NCBI GenBank assembly: GCA_965220345.1
Contig: OZ244822.1
Location: 558,001 to 622,000 of the forward strand
Direction: 5' to 3'
DNA from: Aldehydirespirator sp965220345
GTDB taxonomy: Bacteria; Actinomycetota; Acidimicrobiia; Acidimicrobiales; Aldehydirespiratoraceae
DNA: 64,000 bases
Positions 51,120 to 60,115 of the stretch are shown in pieces. The notes beneath the pieces are model-generated. The model made no database searches. It was not told where the DNA came from and saw only the letters and a list, made by a program, of their open reading frames with translations. Positions within the stretch are counted from its first letter, which is position 1. Every line of letters starts with the position of its first letter. The translations under genes and the position numbers were made by a program.

Positions 51120-52519
51120 GACAGCGGCCCGGCCTGACGCGACAACTCAACCGCGTCATCAAGCACAGATTGCCAATCTGGTGGAGAATCCGACAAGAAT
51201 GCTGCCTCAGTAGCTGGGGTGATCACATCCCAGAAACCTGGGCCCCAAGCATCGGTCAAGGGCTCCCACTTGGTGTTGGCAGCACCAATCTTGGCAACTT
51301 CACACTTGTTGGCTGGCGGCGCGTCAGAAGTGCAGTAAGCACCGTCAAGGATCGACTCGATCGGTGACGTGCCCAAACCTAGAGCGCCTTCGGCTGCTTG
51401 CCCTTCAGTGCCAGCGATGAACTTCACTAGTTCCCAGGCCCACTCGGGATGATCAGTGTCCGAATAGATGCCGTAGCCCTCTGCGGCACCTTGAATAGTG
51501 CCGCCCGTCTTCAGTGGTGCTGGTGCAGCATCAAACTCGAAAGCTCCGCCAGAGTTATCAACTATCGAACCTGCCTCCCAGGTGCCCGACAGCAACATCG
51601 CTGTGTAACCGCCCGAGAAAGCCCTTTCGCCAGCGGCATCACCAGGTGCCAAGCCCCCGAACTGACCGCCGAGTTCCCAGTTGAGGTAACCCCCGCGGGC
51701 CAACTCGTCAAGGTCGGTGAGAGCCTCAACGCAGGCCGGTTCGTTGTAGGTGTAGTCGGTGGGATAAGTGTCATCGTTGGCGAACTCGCAGCCATACATC
51801 CGCATCCAGGTCTGATACAGGTCAGACCAAGCGAAACTCAAACCCCATTGTTCATCGGGGATCGACAGCTGGCGAGTGGCATCAATCAGGTCATCTACTG
51901 TCCAAGAAGCGTCTGGGTAGTCAACGCCAGCGGCATCGAACATGTCCTTGTTGTAGTAAAGGAAGTTGAACGCCAGGTTCGAGACTGGAAGTATCAACAA
52001 GCCGCCGTCCGTGTCGGCGAAGTGTTGAACCATGTTGTCGGGCCAAGGCGACAGATCGAACCCATCAGCATCAATGAACGGCTGAAGCGACTGGAAAGCA
52101 TTTATGGCAACCATCTGCCCGTAACCATCGTCGGTGCCACCCCAAAGAACATCAGCAGCGGTACCGGCTGCAACCTGAGGAAATACCGTTGTCGTATAGT
52201 CAGAGATCGGCTCCATCTTGACTGTCACGTTGGGATGCATCTCGTTGAAAGCGGCTGCCTGCATCTCGCGGAAGTCAATTTGGGTTTGACCGCCGCCGTT
52301 GAAGTAAGCCATGCGGAGTTCAACATCCTCTGCAGGCTCAGGCTCATCATCCATCTCAACCGCAGCAGCGGCTGTCGTGGTTACCGCAGGGGCACTCGAC
52401 GCTTCGTCGTCGTCGTCATCGTCTCCGCAGGCGGCAGCTACGAGCGCGAAGATTGCCACAAGGGCAATCAGCGAGCGGCTCCTCCAACGGCGGGTCTTCC
52501 CAGAATCTGGGTATCTCAT
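51116..52519 (-). CDS. ABC transporter substrate-binding lipoprotein (sugar type)
   Basis: A 467-residue lipoprotein of the cluster B (CUT1) binding-protein class. The lipobox is VAAAC with an acidic run after it (GDDDDDDE), as for the fasciclin protein of this genome, then an acidic linker to about residue 65. The body shows LYYNKDMFDAAGVDYP, FGLAPGDAAG and an aromatic-rich cleft. A strong ribosome site, AGGAG repeated, precedes the ATG. It heads the tightly coupled binding protein, permease, permease, GH2 set. The ligand is probably an oligosaccharide. Confidence 0.92.
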   Translation of the reverse strand: MRYPDSGKTRRWRSRSLIALVAIFALVAAACGDDDDDDEASSAPAVTTTAAAAVEMDDEPEPAEDVELRMAYFNGGGQTQIDFREMQAAAFNEMHPNVTVKMEPISDYTTTVFPQVAAGTAADVLWGGTDDGYGQMVAINAFQSLQPFIDADGFDLSPWPDNMVQHFADTDGGLLILPVSNLAFNFLYYNKDMFDAAGVDYPDASWTVDDLIDATRQLSIPDEQWGLSFAWSDLYQTWMRMYGCEFANDDTYPTDYTYNEPACVEALTDLDELARGGYLNWELGGQFGGLAPGDAAGERAFSGGYTAMLLSGTWEAGSIVDNSGGAFEFDAAPAPLKTGGTIQGAAEGYGIYSDTDHPEWAWELVKFIAGTEGQAAEGALGLGTSPIESILDGAYCTSDAPPANKCEVAKIGAANTKWEPLTDAWGPGFWDVITPATEAAFLSDSPPDWQSVLDDAVELSRQAGPLS

Positions 52520-52625
52520 ATGTGTCTCCTCTCCTTATGGGACTGCCACACATCTGACTGCGTGGCTATTGAGATTATGGGCACGCACCGACATTCGTCA
52601 ACAACCTGATCTCTAGTCGGGTGCT

Positions 52626-53642
52626 TCATGTTGACTGGCGAGGCAATGCAGTCACTGCGCTCCAAAGCTGGTCGGCAACATTGCTGTCGATGGTGCAAAC
52701 GTTGATGATTGAGAAATCCAAATCCTCGCGGCGCACATAGTCGGCGAGGTCAAGCACCGCCTGATCGAAAGCTTGCCGGGTAATGCCTAGATCATCGGGA
52801 TGGGCACGCGTCTTGGAGCGGGTGATGATCTCTGCGGCTTGTTGTTGGCCTTCGCCTTGCAAAGATGCCAACGCCACCACGCACATGGCGATCAGTTCGC
52901 CGTGTATTTGATGGTCACCAGTGTGGAACTCATAGGAATAACCGAGGAAATGCTCGGATCCCTCCTCGAAACGTGAATGTCCAGCCTGCATACAGGCGGC
53001 ACCAATTCGACGGTAAGCCCAAGCCAACCAACGGACAGCGTCTTCACTTACGTAAGCGACCTCGTCAGCGTGTTCATCTAGTTCAGATAGCAGTTCGTAT
53101 CCCAGTGCAGCCAAGTCATCGTCCCAGGCGACACCTTCACCCTGATCGCAGGCCAGTTTCCAGTCGAACAGCCCGGTTTGGCAGGACAGGATGTCACCGA
53201 TCCCAGCACGGTTGAGGTGGGCAGGTGCTGAGCGGATCAGATTGATGTCCACCACCACGGTTTCGGGGATGATTAGGCCCACATATTTGACGTTGCCGTC
53301 AACCCGTATGCCTACATCTCTGGTGAAACAGGCATCAACCGAGACGATCGTCGGGATTTGTATCAGCGACTTGTTGGTCTTCCAAGAGATGAACTTGGCC
53401 GTATCAAGTGCTGAGCCGCCGCCTATGCCCACAACGTATTCGGAGTCGCCTTCGGCTTCGATCAGCGATTCAAGATGAGTGATGTTGGTGTCCCAGGCCT
53501 TGATGACCCGCTCGGGTGGACGCACTGTTGAGGCCAGTTCTGACCAAGGCGGATCGCTCACACACGCCGTGTAGCTGGGGAGGCCATCAAGCACCTCGCT
53601 ATGCGAGTGCTCGGTCGTCTCGAACAGTGGCAGCTTAAGCAT
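52626..53642 (-). CDS. Glycerol-1-phosphate dehydrogenase-like iron/zinc alcohol dehydrogenase
   Basis: A 338-residue enzyme of the sn-glycerol-1-phosphate dehydrogenase/dehydroquinate-synthase fold. The NAD loop is GIGGGSALDTAKF. Metal ligands are the aspartate in RAGIGDILSC, the histidine in GSEHFLGY and the one in IHGELIAM. Members reduce keto-phosphates, and AraM of Bacillus sits in a sugar operon. I choose the ATG at 53642 since the open frame up to 53732 would run through a perfect 26-bp palindrome. It is the first gene on the minus strand of the sugar cluster. Confidence 0.82.
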   Translation of the reverse strand: MLKLPLFETTEHSHSEVLDGLPSYTACVSDPPWSELASTVRPPERVIKAWDTNITHLESLIEAEGDSEYVVGIGGGSALDTAKFISWKTNKSLIQIPTIVSVDACFTRDVGIRVDGNVKYVGLIIPETVVVDINLIRSAPAHLNRAGIGDILSCQTGLFDWKLACDQGEGVAWDDDLAALGYELLSELDEHADEVAYVSEDAVRWLAWAYRRIGAACMQAGHSRFEEGSEHFLGYSYEFHTGDHQIHGELIAMCVVALASLQGEGQQQAAEIITRSKTRAHPDDLGITRQAFDQAVLDLADYVRREDLDFSIINVCTIDSNVADQLWSAVTALPRQST

Positions 53643-53668
53643 CGGTGCCAGAGTAGCCCACAGAGCGA

Positions 53669-53694
53669 GGTTATTGCAATTCGTTGCAATAACC
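53669..53694. promoter_or_regulatory. Perfect 26-bp palindrome, candidate operator of the sugar cluster
   Basis: GGTTATTGCAA at 53669-53679 and TTGCAATAACC at 53684-53694 are exact inverse copies, separated by TTCG. It lies 27 bases before the ATG at 53642 and 180 bases before the divergent SIS gene. The same inner nine bases on each arm and the same four-base gap occur at 56770-56795 before the zinc exporter gene. A Fur-family or similar dimeric regulator is the natural reader. Confidence 0.75.
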
Positions 53695-53873
53695 TTTGCG
53701 ATGACTCTCAGGTCGCTAGGACTGACCGGCAATTAGTAAATACCGATAACTAAGCTATCTCCGATGCCGAGTCCGGATCTTCTGGGCTCAGGTTCTTCTG
53801 GGTGAACAAAACAACTTAAGCGCCACAGTGGCACCGACTCCCACAGAAACATCAACACTATGAGCATCACAAC

Positions 53874-54920
53874 ATGAGCATGCTGTCTGAACTGATGGAG
53901 CAGCCCGATGCTGTGAGGCGCTGCCTTGAGGCCAATCAGACACAGGCCACCGAGTTCGTAGAGTTGGTTGCTGACACTGATCATGTGGTGATCGCAGCTC
54001 GAGGCACATCAGACAACGCCGCGCGCTACGCACAATATGTGTGGGGCTCAAAGTTGGGCTTGTCAGTGGGATTAACCGCACCTTCGCTCTTCGGCGGGCA
54101 AACCGAGCCGCCGTCGCTACAAGGCTCGGTGGTTGTGGGGATATCTCAATCTGGCGAGTCCCCTGATCTGGTGGCGGTGCTGAAAGCAGCCAGGCACCAG
54201 GGGCGGCCTGCGGTGGTGATCACCAATCGTCCCGATTCCCCGCTCGGGCGGCTAGGTAATCCAGTGATGGCACTGTGTGCAGGTGAGGAGCAAGCGGTTG
54301 CTGCTACCAAGACCTACACCGCTCAGCTTGCGGCAGTGGCGTTGTGTGCGGTCAACTCGGCTGCGTCTGCATTCCAAGACACGGCTGAGGCACAAGACAC
54401 GACCGCGACAGAACTGCAAAACGTGCCTGAAGTGCTTGAAGGAGTGCTCAAGACCACCTCTGCGATCAAAGCTTCAGTCAGGGGACTGATTAACGCAAAC
54501 CGCTGTGTGGTGGTTGGACGAGGATTTCATCACTGCACTGTCCACGAGTGGGCGCTGAAGCTGCAGGAACTGACCTACATTTTGGCGCAGCCCTATTCGG
54601 CTGCGGATTTTCTGCATGGGCCGGTGGCTGTGATCGAGCCGGGATTCTGCGTACTGATGGTTGCCACTTCGGGCACGCATCTGAAGTCGCTAACTGAACT
54701 GTCTGAACAGCTACTCCAGCGCGGAGCACATGTGGTGGCGATCTGCGACGACGAGTCATTTCCTTGCTCGCAACGTGTGTTGATCCCGAGGGTCGCTGAG
54801 TGGCTCGCACCAATTGTCGTAGCCCCAGCGCTTCAGTTGTTCGCACACAGCCTCGCTGTTGCTCGAGGCCTTGACCCTGACACTCCTCGAGGTCTGTCAA
54901 AAGTGACGCGCACGAACTGA
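53874..54920 (+). CDS. SIS-domain sugar isomerase/deaminase (NagB-II/AgaS-like)
   Basis: A 348-residue protein with two SIS domains. The first has AARGTSDNAARYA (about 41-53) and VGISQSGESPDLV; the second has GRGFHHCTVHEWALKLQEL and YSAADFLHGP. It resembles the isomerase half of GlmS and the NagB-II/AgaS deaminases that turn glucosamine- or galactosamine-6-phosphate into the ketose phosphate. With the BadF-type kinase at the other end of the cluster, it would take amino sugars into glycolysis. It is divergent from the dehydrogenase gene. Confidence 0.87.
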   Translation: MSMLSELMEQPDAVRRCLEANQTQATEFVELVADTDHVVIAARGTSDNAARYAQYVWGSKLGLSVGLTAPSLFGGQTEPPSLQGSVVVGISQSGESPDLVAVLKAARHQGRPAVVITNRPDSPLGRLGNPVMALCAGEEQAVAATKTYTAQLAAVALCAVNSAASAFQDTAEAQDTTATELQNVPEVLEGVLKTTSAIKASVRGLINANRCVVVGRGFHHCTVHEWALKLQELTYILAQPYSAADFLHGPVAVIEPGFCVLMVATSGTHLKSLTELSEQLLQRGAHVVAICDDESFPCSQRVLIPRVAEWLAPIVVAPALQLFAHSLAVARGLDPDTPRGLSKVTRTN

Positions 54921-54985
54921 CTCCCGTCAGCTTGGCAAACCTGCCCCTTCTCCCCTACTGACCGCTGACCGGTGATGATTCGCAG

Positions 54986-55522
54986 TTAGTCATGTGAGTG
55001 CTTGTCGTCGCTACGGCACTGGCCGCATTGTCCAAGAATGGCGAAGTGGTGCAGCGATACGTGGAAGTCGTAGTCGGATTGCAGCATTTTGAAGGTTTCT
55101 TGGAGCCTGTCAGCAGGAACGAGAGTCATGGCTCCACAACTCTCACAAGCCAAGTGCTGGTGAGTGTGCTCCAGAGTCAGATGCCACCTTCCAGGCTGTG
55201 ACCCGAAGTGAGTGTGATGCACCACACCGATGTCGGCGAGATCGTTCAAGGTGCGATGACATGTGGAAGGGTCAAGTGTGTCGGTCACTTCTGCTGCGCT
55301 TGAGAGGATTTGCCCCACTGTAAGAAAAGCTTCGCCGTTGTGAGCCAACACTTCACATATGGCGCGTCGCTGATCGGTGAGCCGCAGCCCGGCACCACGG
55401 ATCCGCTTATGCAACTCCTGCGTGATCCGTTCGGGATTAGCTGGGTGCTGGAACTTCTCTAGCTCGTCGGGCAAGGTAGGCCTCTCTGGCTTCACGACTT
55501 GCGTGATGGCCTGAGAGTTCAT
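54986..55522 (-). CDS. Fur-family metal regulator (probably zinc, Zur type)
   Basis: A 178-residue Fur-family repressor. The winged helix includes GLRLTDQRRAICEVL and STCHRTLNDLADIGVVHH; the dimer domain has HTHQHLACESCG and a second CxxC in GQCGQC, giving a structural zinc. The first 35 residues are extra and overlap the end of the CDF exporter gene by 86 bases, so a start further in is possible. The pairing with a zinc exporter suggests Zur function. A 26-bp palindrome lies before the CDF gene and could be its target. Confidence 0.85.
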   Translation of the reverse strand: MNSQAITQVVKPERPTLPDELEKFQHPANPERITQELHKRIRGAGLRLTDQRRAICEVLAHNGEAFLTVGQILSSAAEVTDTLDPSTCHRTLNDLADIGVVHHTHFGSQPGRWHLTLEHTHQHLACESCGAMTLVPADRLQETFKMLQSDYDFHVSLHHFAILGQCGQCRSDDKHSHD

Positions 55523-56702
55523 GGAGTTTTTGTAACTGCTCGTTGCTCACTTGGGGATGAAGATGCACCACAGCACCATCCATGTTAGGCGCTGAGTGAA
55601 GCACGGCGTGTTCCACTTCTTCGGCGATTGCATGACCTGCCAGAACGTTGAGATCAGAGTCAACCTGAATAGCTATATCGCACTCCATGCGATGACCCGC
55701 CCAACGAGCTCTGACACGATCAACACTCTTCACGCCGGGAACTTCAGAGACGGTCGCGGTCAGGCGTTCAATCATGTCGTCCTCCACTCCGTCAAGCAGC
55801 CGCCGCATCACGGGCCTCATTGAGAGTATCAGTATCCCAAAAACTATTGCCCCGATAATAAAGCCCATAATGGCATCAGCTTCGGGGAAACCTAGCCAGA
55901 CCCCGATTACTCCAATCACTACCGCAATTGAGGTCAGCCCATCAACGCGAGCATGCTGACCTTCGGCTATCAGCGCTGCTGAGTTGATGCGGCGACCAGC
56001 GCGAATGCGGTAGACGGCGACAACTTCGTTGCCCATGAAACCCACGATTCCAGCAGCGAACACCCAGCCCAAGTTGGTGAGTTCACGTTGGTTGATCAAA
56101 GCATCAATCGCTTCGGCGAAGATCAGCACAACGCTGGCCAGGATGATCAAGCCGATAAAAAGTCCGACTAGGTCTTCGGCTCTCCGATAGCCGTAGCTAT
56201 AGCGGTTGGTGGCGGCGCGACGACCCAAACGGAACGCCAAGATCAAGGGGATAGTGGTGGCTGCGTGACCAAGGTTGTGGATCGTGTCGGCCAGCAGAGC
56301 CACCGACCCTGACAGAGCCACAATCACGACCTGAGCTATGGCGGTTGCCATCATTCCTGCCAGTCCGATCCAGGCGGCACGGATGCCGTGGCTGCTAGAG
56401 AGATCGGCTGACTGGATCGCTTCGCTGTGGTCGTGTGCGTGAGGGACTATCGCATGCTTGATCGTGGCTAGCAGACCTGAGCCGTGGGAATGATCGCCGT
56501 GACCGTGGGAGTGGTTGTGACCGTGGCTGTGACCGTGATCGTCGTGGCTGTGGTCGCCGTGATCGTGATCATGATCAGCGTGGTCATGGCTATGACCATG
56601 GCTATTTTCGTGGTCGTGGTGACCATGACCGCCGTGATCGTGGTCTTGATGATCGTGATCGTGGTTGTGACCGTGATTTTCGTGATGGTTGCTGCCGCTC
56701 AC
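55437..56702 (-). CDS. CDF-family zinc/cation exporter with His-rich N-terminus
   Basis: A 421-residue cation diffusion facilitator. The first 75 residues are nearly all His, Asp, Gly, Ser and Asn, with about 30 histidines, and bind metal in the cytosol. Six helices follow, with ion-site residues in LADTIHNLGHA (helix 2) and QHARVDGLT (helix 5). The usual H-x3-D of helix 2 is H-x3-H here. The cytosolic C-terminal domain has VKSVDRVRARWAGHRMECDI. It shares a transcript with the Fur-family gene, and a palindrome sits 68 bases before its start. Confidence 0.92.
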   Translation of the reverse strand: MSGSNHHENHGHNHDHDHQDHDHGGHGHHDHENSHGHSHDHADHDHDHGDHSHDDHGHSHGHNHSHGHGDHSHGSGLLATIKHAIVPHAHDHSEAIQSADLSSSHGIRAAWIGLAGMMATAIAQVVIVALSGSVALLADTIHNLGHAATTIPLILAFRLGRRAATNRYSYGYRRAEDLVGLFIGLIILASVVLIFAEAIDALINQRELTNLGWVFAAGIVGFMGNEVVAVYRIRAGRRINSAALIAEGQHARVDGLTSIAVVIGVIGVWLGFPEADAIMGFIIGAIVFGILILSMRPVMRRLLDGVEDDMIERLTATVSEVPGVKSVDRVRARWAGHRMECDIAIQVDSDLNVLAGHAIAEEVEHAVLHSAPNMDGAVVHLHPQVSNEQLQKLHELSGHHASREAREAYLARRAREVPAPS

Positions 56703-56769
56703 AGAGACTCCTCAGGTTCGCTGATCAAGGTCAGGAATTGCGTAGCACGGAAGCGTAGTTGCTTCTGGC

Positions 56770-56795
56770 GCTTATTGCAATGAATTGCAATAAGC
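56770..56795. promoter_or_regulatory. Perfect 26-bp palindrome before the zinc exporter gene
   Basis: GCTTATTGCAA at 56770-56780 and TTGCAATAAGC at 56785-56795 are exact inverse copies, separated by TGAA. It is between the copper ATPase stop (56820) and the CDF start (56702). The inner core TTATTGCAA-N4-TTGCAATAA is identical in design to the palindrome at 53669-53694. Its place before a zinc exporter and Fur-type gene makes it a probable Zur box. Confidence 0.8.
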
Positions 56796-56819
56796 GGCGA
56801 TGGGCTCTGTCTCGCTCGC

Positions 56820-59030
56820 TCAAGCGGCGCGATAACCAGCGAAACGGTTCAAGCGAAGGCTGTTAGCCACCACGAACAACGACGAGAGTCCCATAGCACC
56901 TGCGGCGATCATCGGGTTGAGAACGCCGAAAGCAGCAAGCGGGATCGCCGAAGTGTTATAAGCGAAAGCCCAAAAGAGGTTGCCCTTGATCGTCGTCAGT
57001 GTCCGGCGTGATAAAGCGATGGCATCAGCGACGGCTCGAAGATCTCCCGAAACCACCGTCAAGTCTGAGGCTTCCATAGCCACGTCGGTGCCGGTTCCAA
57101 CGGCGATGCCGAGGTCAGCTTGAGCCAAAGCGGGGGCATCGTTGATTCCGTCTCCGACCATTGCCACCCGCTTGCCTTGAGCCTGGAAACGCTCAACCAC
57201 AGCGGCTTTGTCTTGAGGCAGAACCTCGGCGATCACTTCGTCGACACCAACAGTGTCGGCTACCGTCTGGGCAGTGCGCTTGTTGTCGCCGGTCACCAGC
57301 ACCGGCTGCAGGCCTTGCTCGCCAAGCGCTTTCACAGCTCCAGCTGATGTCGCCTTAAGACGATCAGCCACTACTAACACTCCTTCAGCGCTTGACCCGC
57401 GGCCTGCTAGCACGGCAGTAGCACCAGTCGCTTCGGCTTCGCTTGCTGCTGTTTCCACCTCTGGCGGGATCTCATCGAACAATGCTCGCCGACCTACCCG
57501 CACCTCCAAGGGCTTGCGATCGGGCTCACTGACCGTGCCAATCACCCCGATGCCTGGGCGATTTTCGAAATCAGCTACGGGATGATGTTGGTCTACGGCT
57601 GCGGCCACAGCCGCAGCGATGGGATGCTCAGAACGCGATTCAAGCGAAGCCGCTAGCGACAGCAGCCGCTGGCTGTCAGACGGCTCTAAGCCGGGGGCTG
57701 AAAGCTCTGACAGTTCCATCCGACCTTCGGTGAGAGTCCCGGTCTTGTCCAACAGGATCACTTCAACAACGCGTGTGTCTTCAAGGACTTCGGCACCCTT
57801 GATGATCACCCCAAGCTGAGCACCCCGACCAGTTCCGACCATGATCGCTAGAGGCGTAGCCAGCCCTAAGGCACAGGGGCAGGCAATGATGAGCACAGCA
57901 ACCGCCGCAGTGAAAGCGTCATTCACCGGTTGCCCGGCAACTAACCATCCAATCAGAGCGACAATCGCTATGACGATGGCCAGAGGCACAAACACCGACG
58001 ACACCCGGTCGGCCAGACGTTGAACCGCAGCCCGACCTCCCTGAGCTTGATCCACTAGGCGAATGATTTGAGCCAGAGCCGTGTCGGCACCGACTTTGGT
58101 GGCTTCCACGACCAGCGATCCGTTGGCGTTGACTGTGGCACCGATGACCTCAGCACCGACGGTTACCTCGACCGGCACAGGCTCACCAGTGACCATCGAC
58201 TCGTCAACCGCCGAATATCCCTCAACTACACGCCCGTCTGTGGCGATCTTCTCGCCGGGGCGCACCACGAAACGCATCCCGACCTTTAGCTCATCCAAAG
58301 GAATTTCGCTGCCGTCGGTGAGGCGGGCGGTGCGAGCACCTAGATCAGCTAAAGCCCGGATGGCATCGCCGGAACGCCGTTTGGCTCGCAGTTCCAAGTA
58401 TTTGCCTAGCAGGATCAGCGTCAGGATCACTGCGCCGGTCTCGAAATAGACATGCCCGTCATCGAGATCACCGAAAGCGTCGAGTAACAGCACAGCGAAC
58501 GACCACAGCCAAGCTGCGCTTGAACCCATTGAGACCAGAGTGTCCATGGTGGCGGCGCGGTGGCGCAGGTTCAGGATCGCCGCACGATGGAAAGGCCAAC
58601 CCGACCAAAGCGTCACTGGAACAGCCAGCGCTCCGATCAACCATTCCCAGCCATCGAAGCGCAGAGGCGGGATCATTGAGATGGTCATAATCGGGACGGT
58701 CAGCACAGCAGCCAGCACTAGCCGTCGCCCTAGGTCGGCCTGACGGCGGGCTTCGGCGGCTTCTGGAGTGTCCACATCGGCATCAATCAACTGGTAACCG
58801 ATGCTTTCGATCTCCTCACGCAGGATGTCCTCGGTGAGGGCGAGGGCTCCGGCTGCATGGTGGATAGTGGCCCGGCCAGTAGCGAAGTTGACCTGAGCGT
58901 CTTCAACGCCTTCTAGTTGTTGCAGATGCTGCTGCACCCGCGCCGCGCAGGCACCGCAAGTCATGCCCTCAATAGCAAGATCCTGTCGACGGGTTCCTGA
59001 ACCGGTTTGAACTTCTACTTGGCTTGTCAT
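56820..59030 (-). CDS. copA: Copper-exporting P1B-type ATPase
   Basis: A 736-residue P1B-1 ATPase that pumps Cu(I) out. The N-terminal metal domain has GMTCGACA (22-29). The ion site CPC is at 384-386 in IACPCALGLA, the phosphorylated Asp428 is in DKTGTLTEG, HPIAAA and GDGINDAPALA complete the ATPase core, and the last helices have AYNTSAIPLA and MGLSSLFV, the Cu(I) pattern. The start is put at the ATG at 59030, with nine further codons open up to 59057. It precedes the CDF gene on the same strand, giving a metal-export block. Confidence 0.94.
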   Translation of the reverse strand: MTSQVEVQTGSGTRRQDLAIEGMTCGACAARVQQHLQQLEGVEDAQVNFATGRATIHHAAGALALTEDILREEIESIGYQLIDADVDTPEAAEARRQADLGRRLVLAAVLTVPIMTISMIPPLRFDGWEWLIGALAVPVTLWSGWPFHRAAILNLRHRAATMDTLVSMGSSAAWLWSFAVLLLDAFGDLDDGHVYFETGAVILTLILLGKYLELRAKRRSGDAIRALADLGARTARLTDGSEIPLDELKVGMRFVVRPGEKIATDGRVVEGYSAVDESMVTGEPVPVEVTVGAEVIGATVNANGSLVVEATKVGADTALAQIIRLVDQAQGGRAAVQRLADRVSSVFVPLAIVIAIVALIGWLVAGQPVNDAFTAAVAVLIIACPCALGLATPLAIMVGTGRGAQLGVIIKGAEVLEDTRVVEVILLDKTGTLTEGRMELSELSAPGLEPSDSQRLLSLAASLESRSEHPIAAAVAAAVDQHHPVADFENRPGIGVIGTVSEPDRKPLEVRVGRRALFDEIPPEVETAASEAEATGATAVLAGRGSSAEGVLVVADRLKATSAGAVKALGEQGLQPVLVTGDNKRTAQTVADTVGVDEVIAEVLPQDKAAVVERFQAQGKRVAMVGDGINDAPALAQADLGIAVGTGTDVAMEASDLTVVSGDLRAVADAIALSRRTLTTIKGNLFWAFAYNTSAIPLAAFGVLNPMIAAGAMGLSSLFVVANSLRLNRFAGYRAA

Positions 59031-59115
59031 AGTGCCAGTGTAGATAGCCATGCTCACCGGTACCGCGGCAGCTGAAACAAAGCACTTAGCTGGACGACGC
59101 TGCGTCTAATTTGCT

Positions 59116-59676
59116 CTACTTGCTAGAGACGAGCAAATCCTTTAGACCTCCGCCATTAGCGACGGCGACTGCGTAGTCAGGTCTCGCTGGGCTGCAATGC
59201 AGACGCTGACCCGGGCAATTCCGTAGGTAGTCGAACAGCATTCCGATCTCCGCATCTGGGTGAACCGGCATTTTTTCGGCAACCAGGCCTCTAGTGAACT
59301 CTTGGGGGTCACAGCGACGAACTTCCATCACCTCAATGCGGCTTTCGTCCACCACTCGCACGAGATGACCTCCGTCTGGATGATGCTGGTCAAGGTATGC
59401 GAAGGTATCGCCTACCCGATCCTCGGTAAGCGCCACGATTACAGTATCGGGCAGCCAGTCGCGGATCTCGCGGCTACTGGCACGCAGCCGCAACAACACC
59501 CTGGCTGCCTCGCGCCGAAGAGAAGCAGCCTTCGTGTCTCGCTTAGCCACGACTAAACGTATCTCTTGGTGGCCGAACCTGATCACATGCCCTTCACAGA
59601 CATACGTCTGCGGTCTTTTATCGACCGGAAGTCCATCGTCTCCGGTTTTCCTCCCAGGAATTGAATATGAAGTCAT
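59116..59676 (-). CDS. Unknown 186-residue protein, second of a coupled pair
   Basis: A basic N-terminal half (HQEIRLVVAKRDTKAASLRR, then EAARVLLRLR) and a mixed C-terminal half (LVRVVDESRIEVMEVRRCDP). No catalytic motif or membrane segment is seen. It overlaps the gene upstream by four bases (ATGA). I do not recognise the family. The pair lies between metal exporters and an EamA transporter and shows no link to either. Confidence 0.5.
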   Translation of the reverse strand: MTSYSIPGRKTGDDGLPVDKRPQTYVCEGHVIRFGHQEIRLVVAKRDTKAASLRREAARVLLRLRASSREIRDWLPDTVIVALTEDRVGDTFAYLDQHHPDGGHLVRVVDESRIEVMEVRRCDPQEFTRGLVAEKMPVHPDAEIGMLFDYLRNCPGQRLHCSPARPDYAVAVANGGGLKDLLVSSK

Positions 59677-60059
59677 AGATACCCCTGTAGATGTCCTCTA
59701 ACCTGCTCTCGTGTCGAGTAGGCACTTATTTCGGTTCGAGAGATTTCTGTCCCACTCTTGCGATAGCGATGAATATGCACGGATCCGTGTTTCGCATCGA
59801 CTAGCGCCACATCACTCAATTTTCCACTATCAGAATCGAAGGCTTGCTGCGATACTACAAAATCGCTCAGAGCGCCGCTTTGCTGGTCACGCCACTCTCG
59901 TATCACCAAACGATCCAGTTCTTGGTTCAGAGCCACGCTGAACTGACGAAGCACTGCATTGTCGCGATATGGGATGAAAGCGTCGTCCTCGGGGCGGACT
60001 GATAGGTCTGGGAGCCTTCGCCTATCCCTGCCGCTTTGGCCGCGGATACGACTAGCCAT
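59673..60059 (-). CDS. Unknown 128-residue protein, first of a coupled pair
   Basis: A cytosolic protein with a basic start (MASRIRGQSGRDRRRLPDL) and a core that reads ALVDAKHGSVHIHRYRKSG, a His-rich strand seen in several small uncharacterised families. It is coupled to the next gene by an ATGA overlap. This two-gene layout resembles toxin-antitoxin or phage-borne pairs, but nothing in the sequence proves it. Confidence 0.5.
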   Translation of the reverse strand: MASRIRGQSGRDRRRLPDLSVRPEDDAFIPYRDNAVLRQFSVALNQELDRLVIREWRDQQSGALSDFVVSQQAFDSDSGKLSDVALVDAKHGSVHIHRYRKSGTEISRTEISAYSTREQVRGHLQGYL

Positions 60060-60115
60060 CCTGTGGAACCTAGCAGCGCTCCAAAGACATATTCAGCCCT
60101 GAAAAGGGTGTGGCG

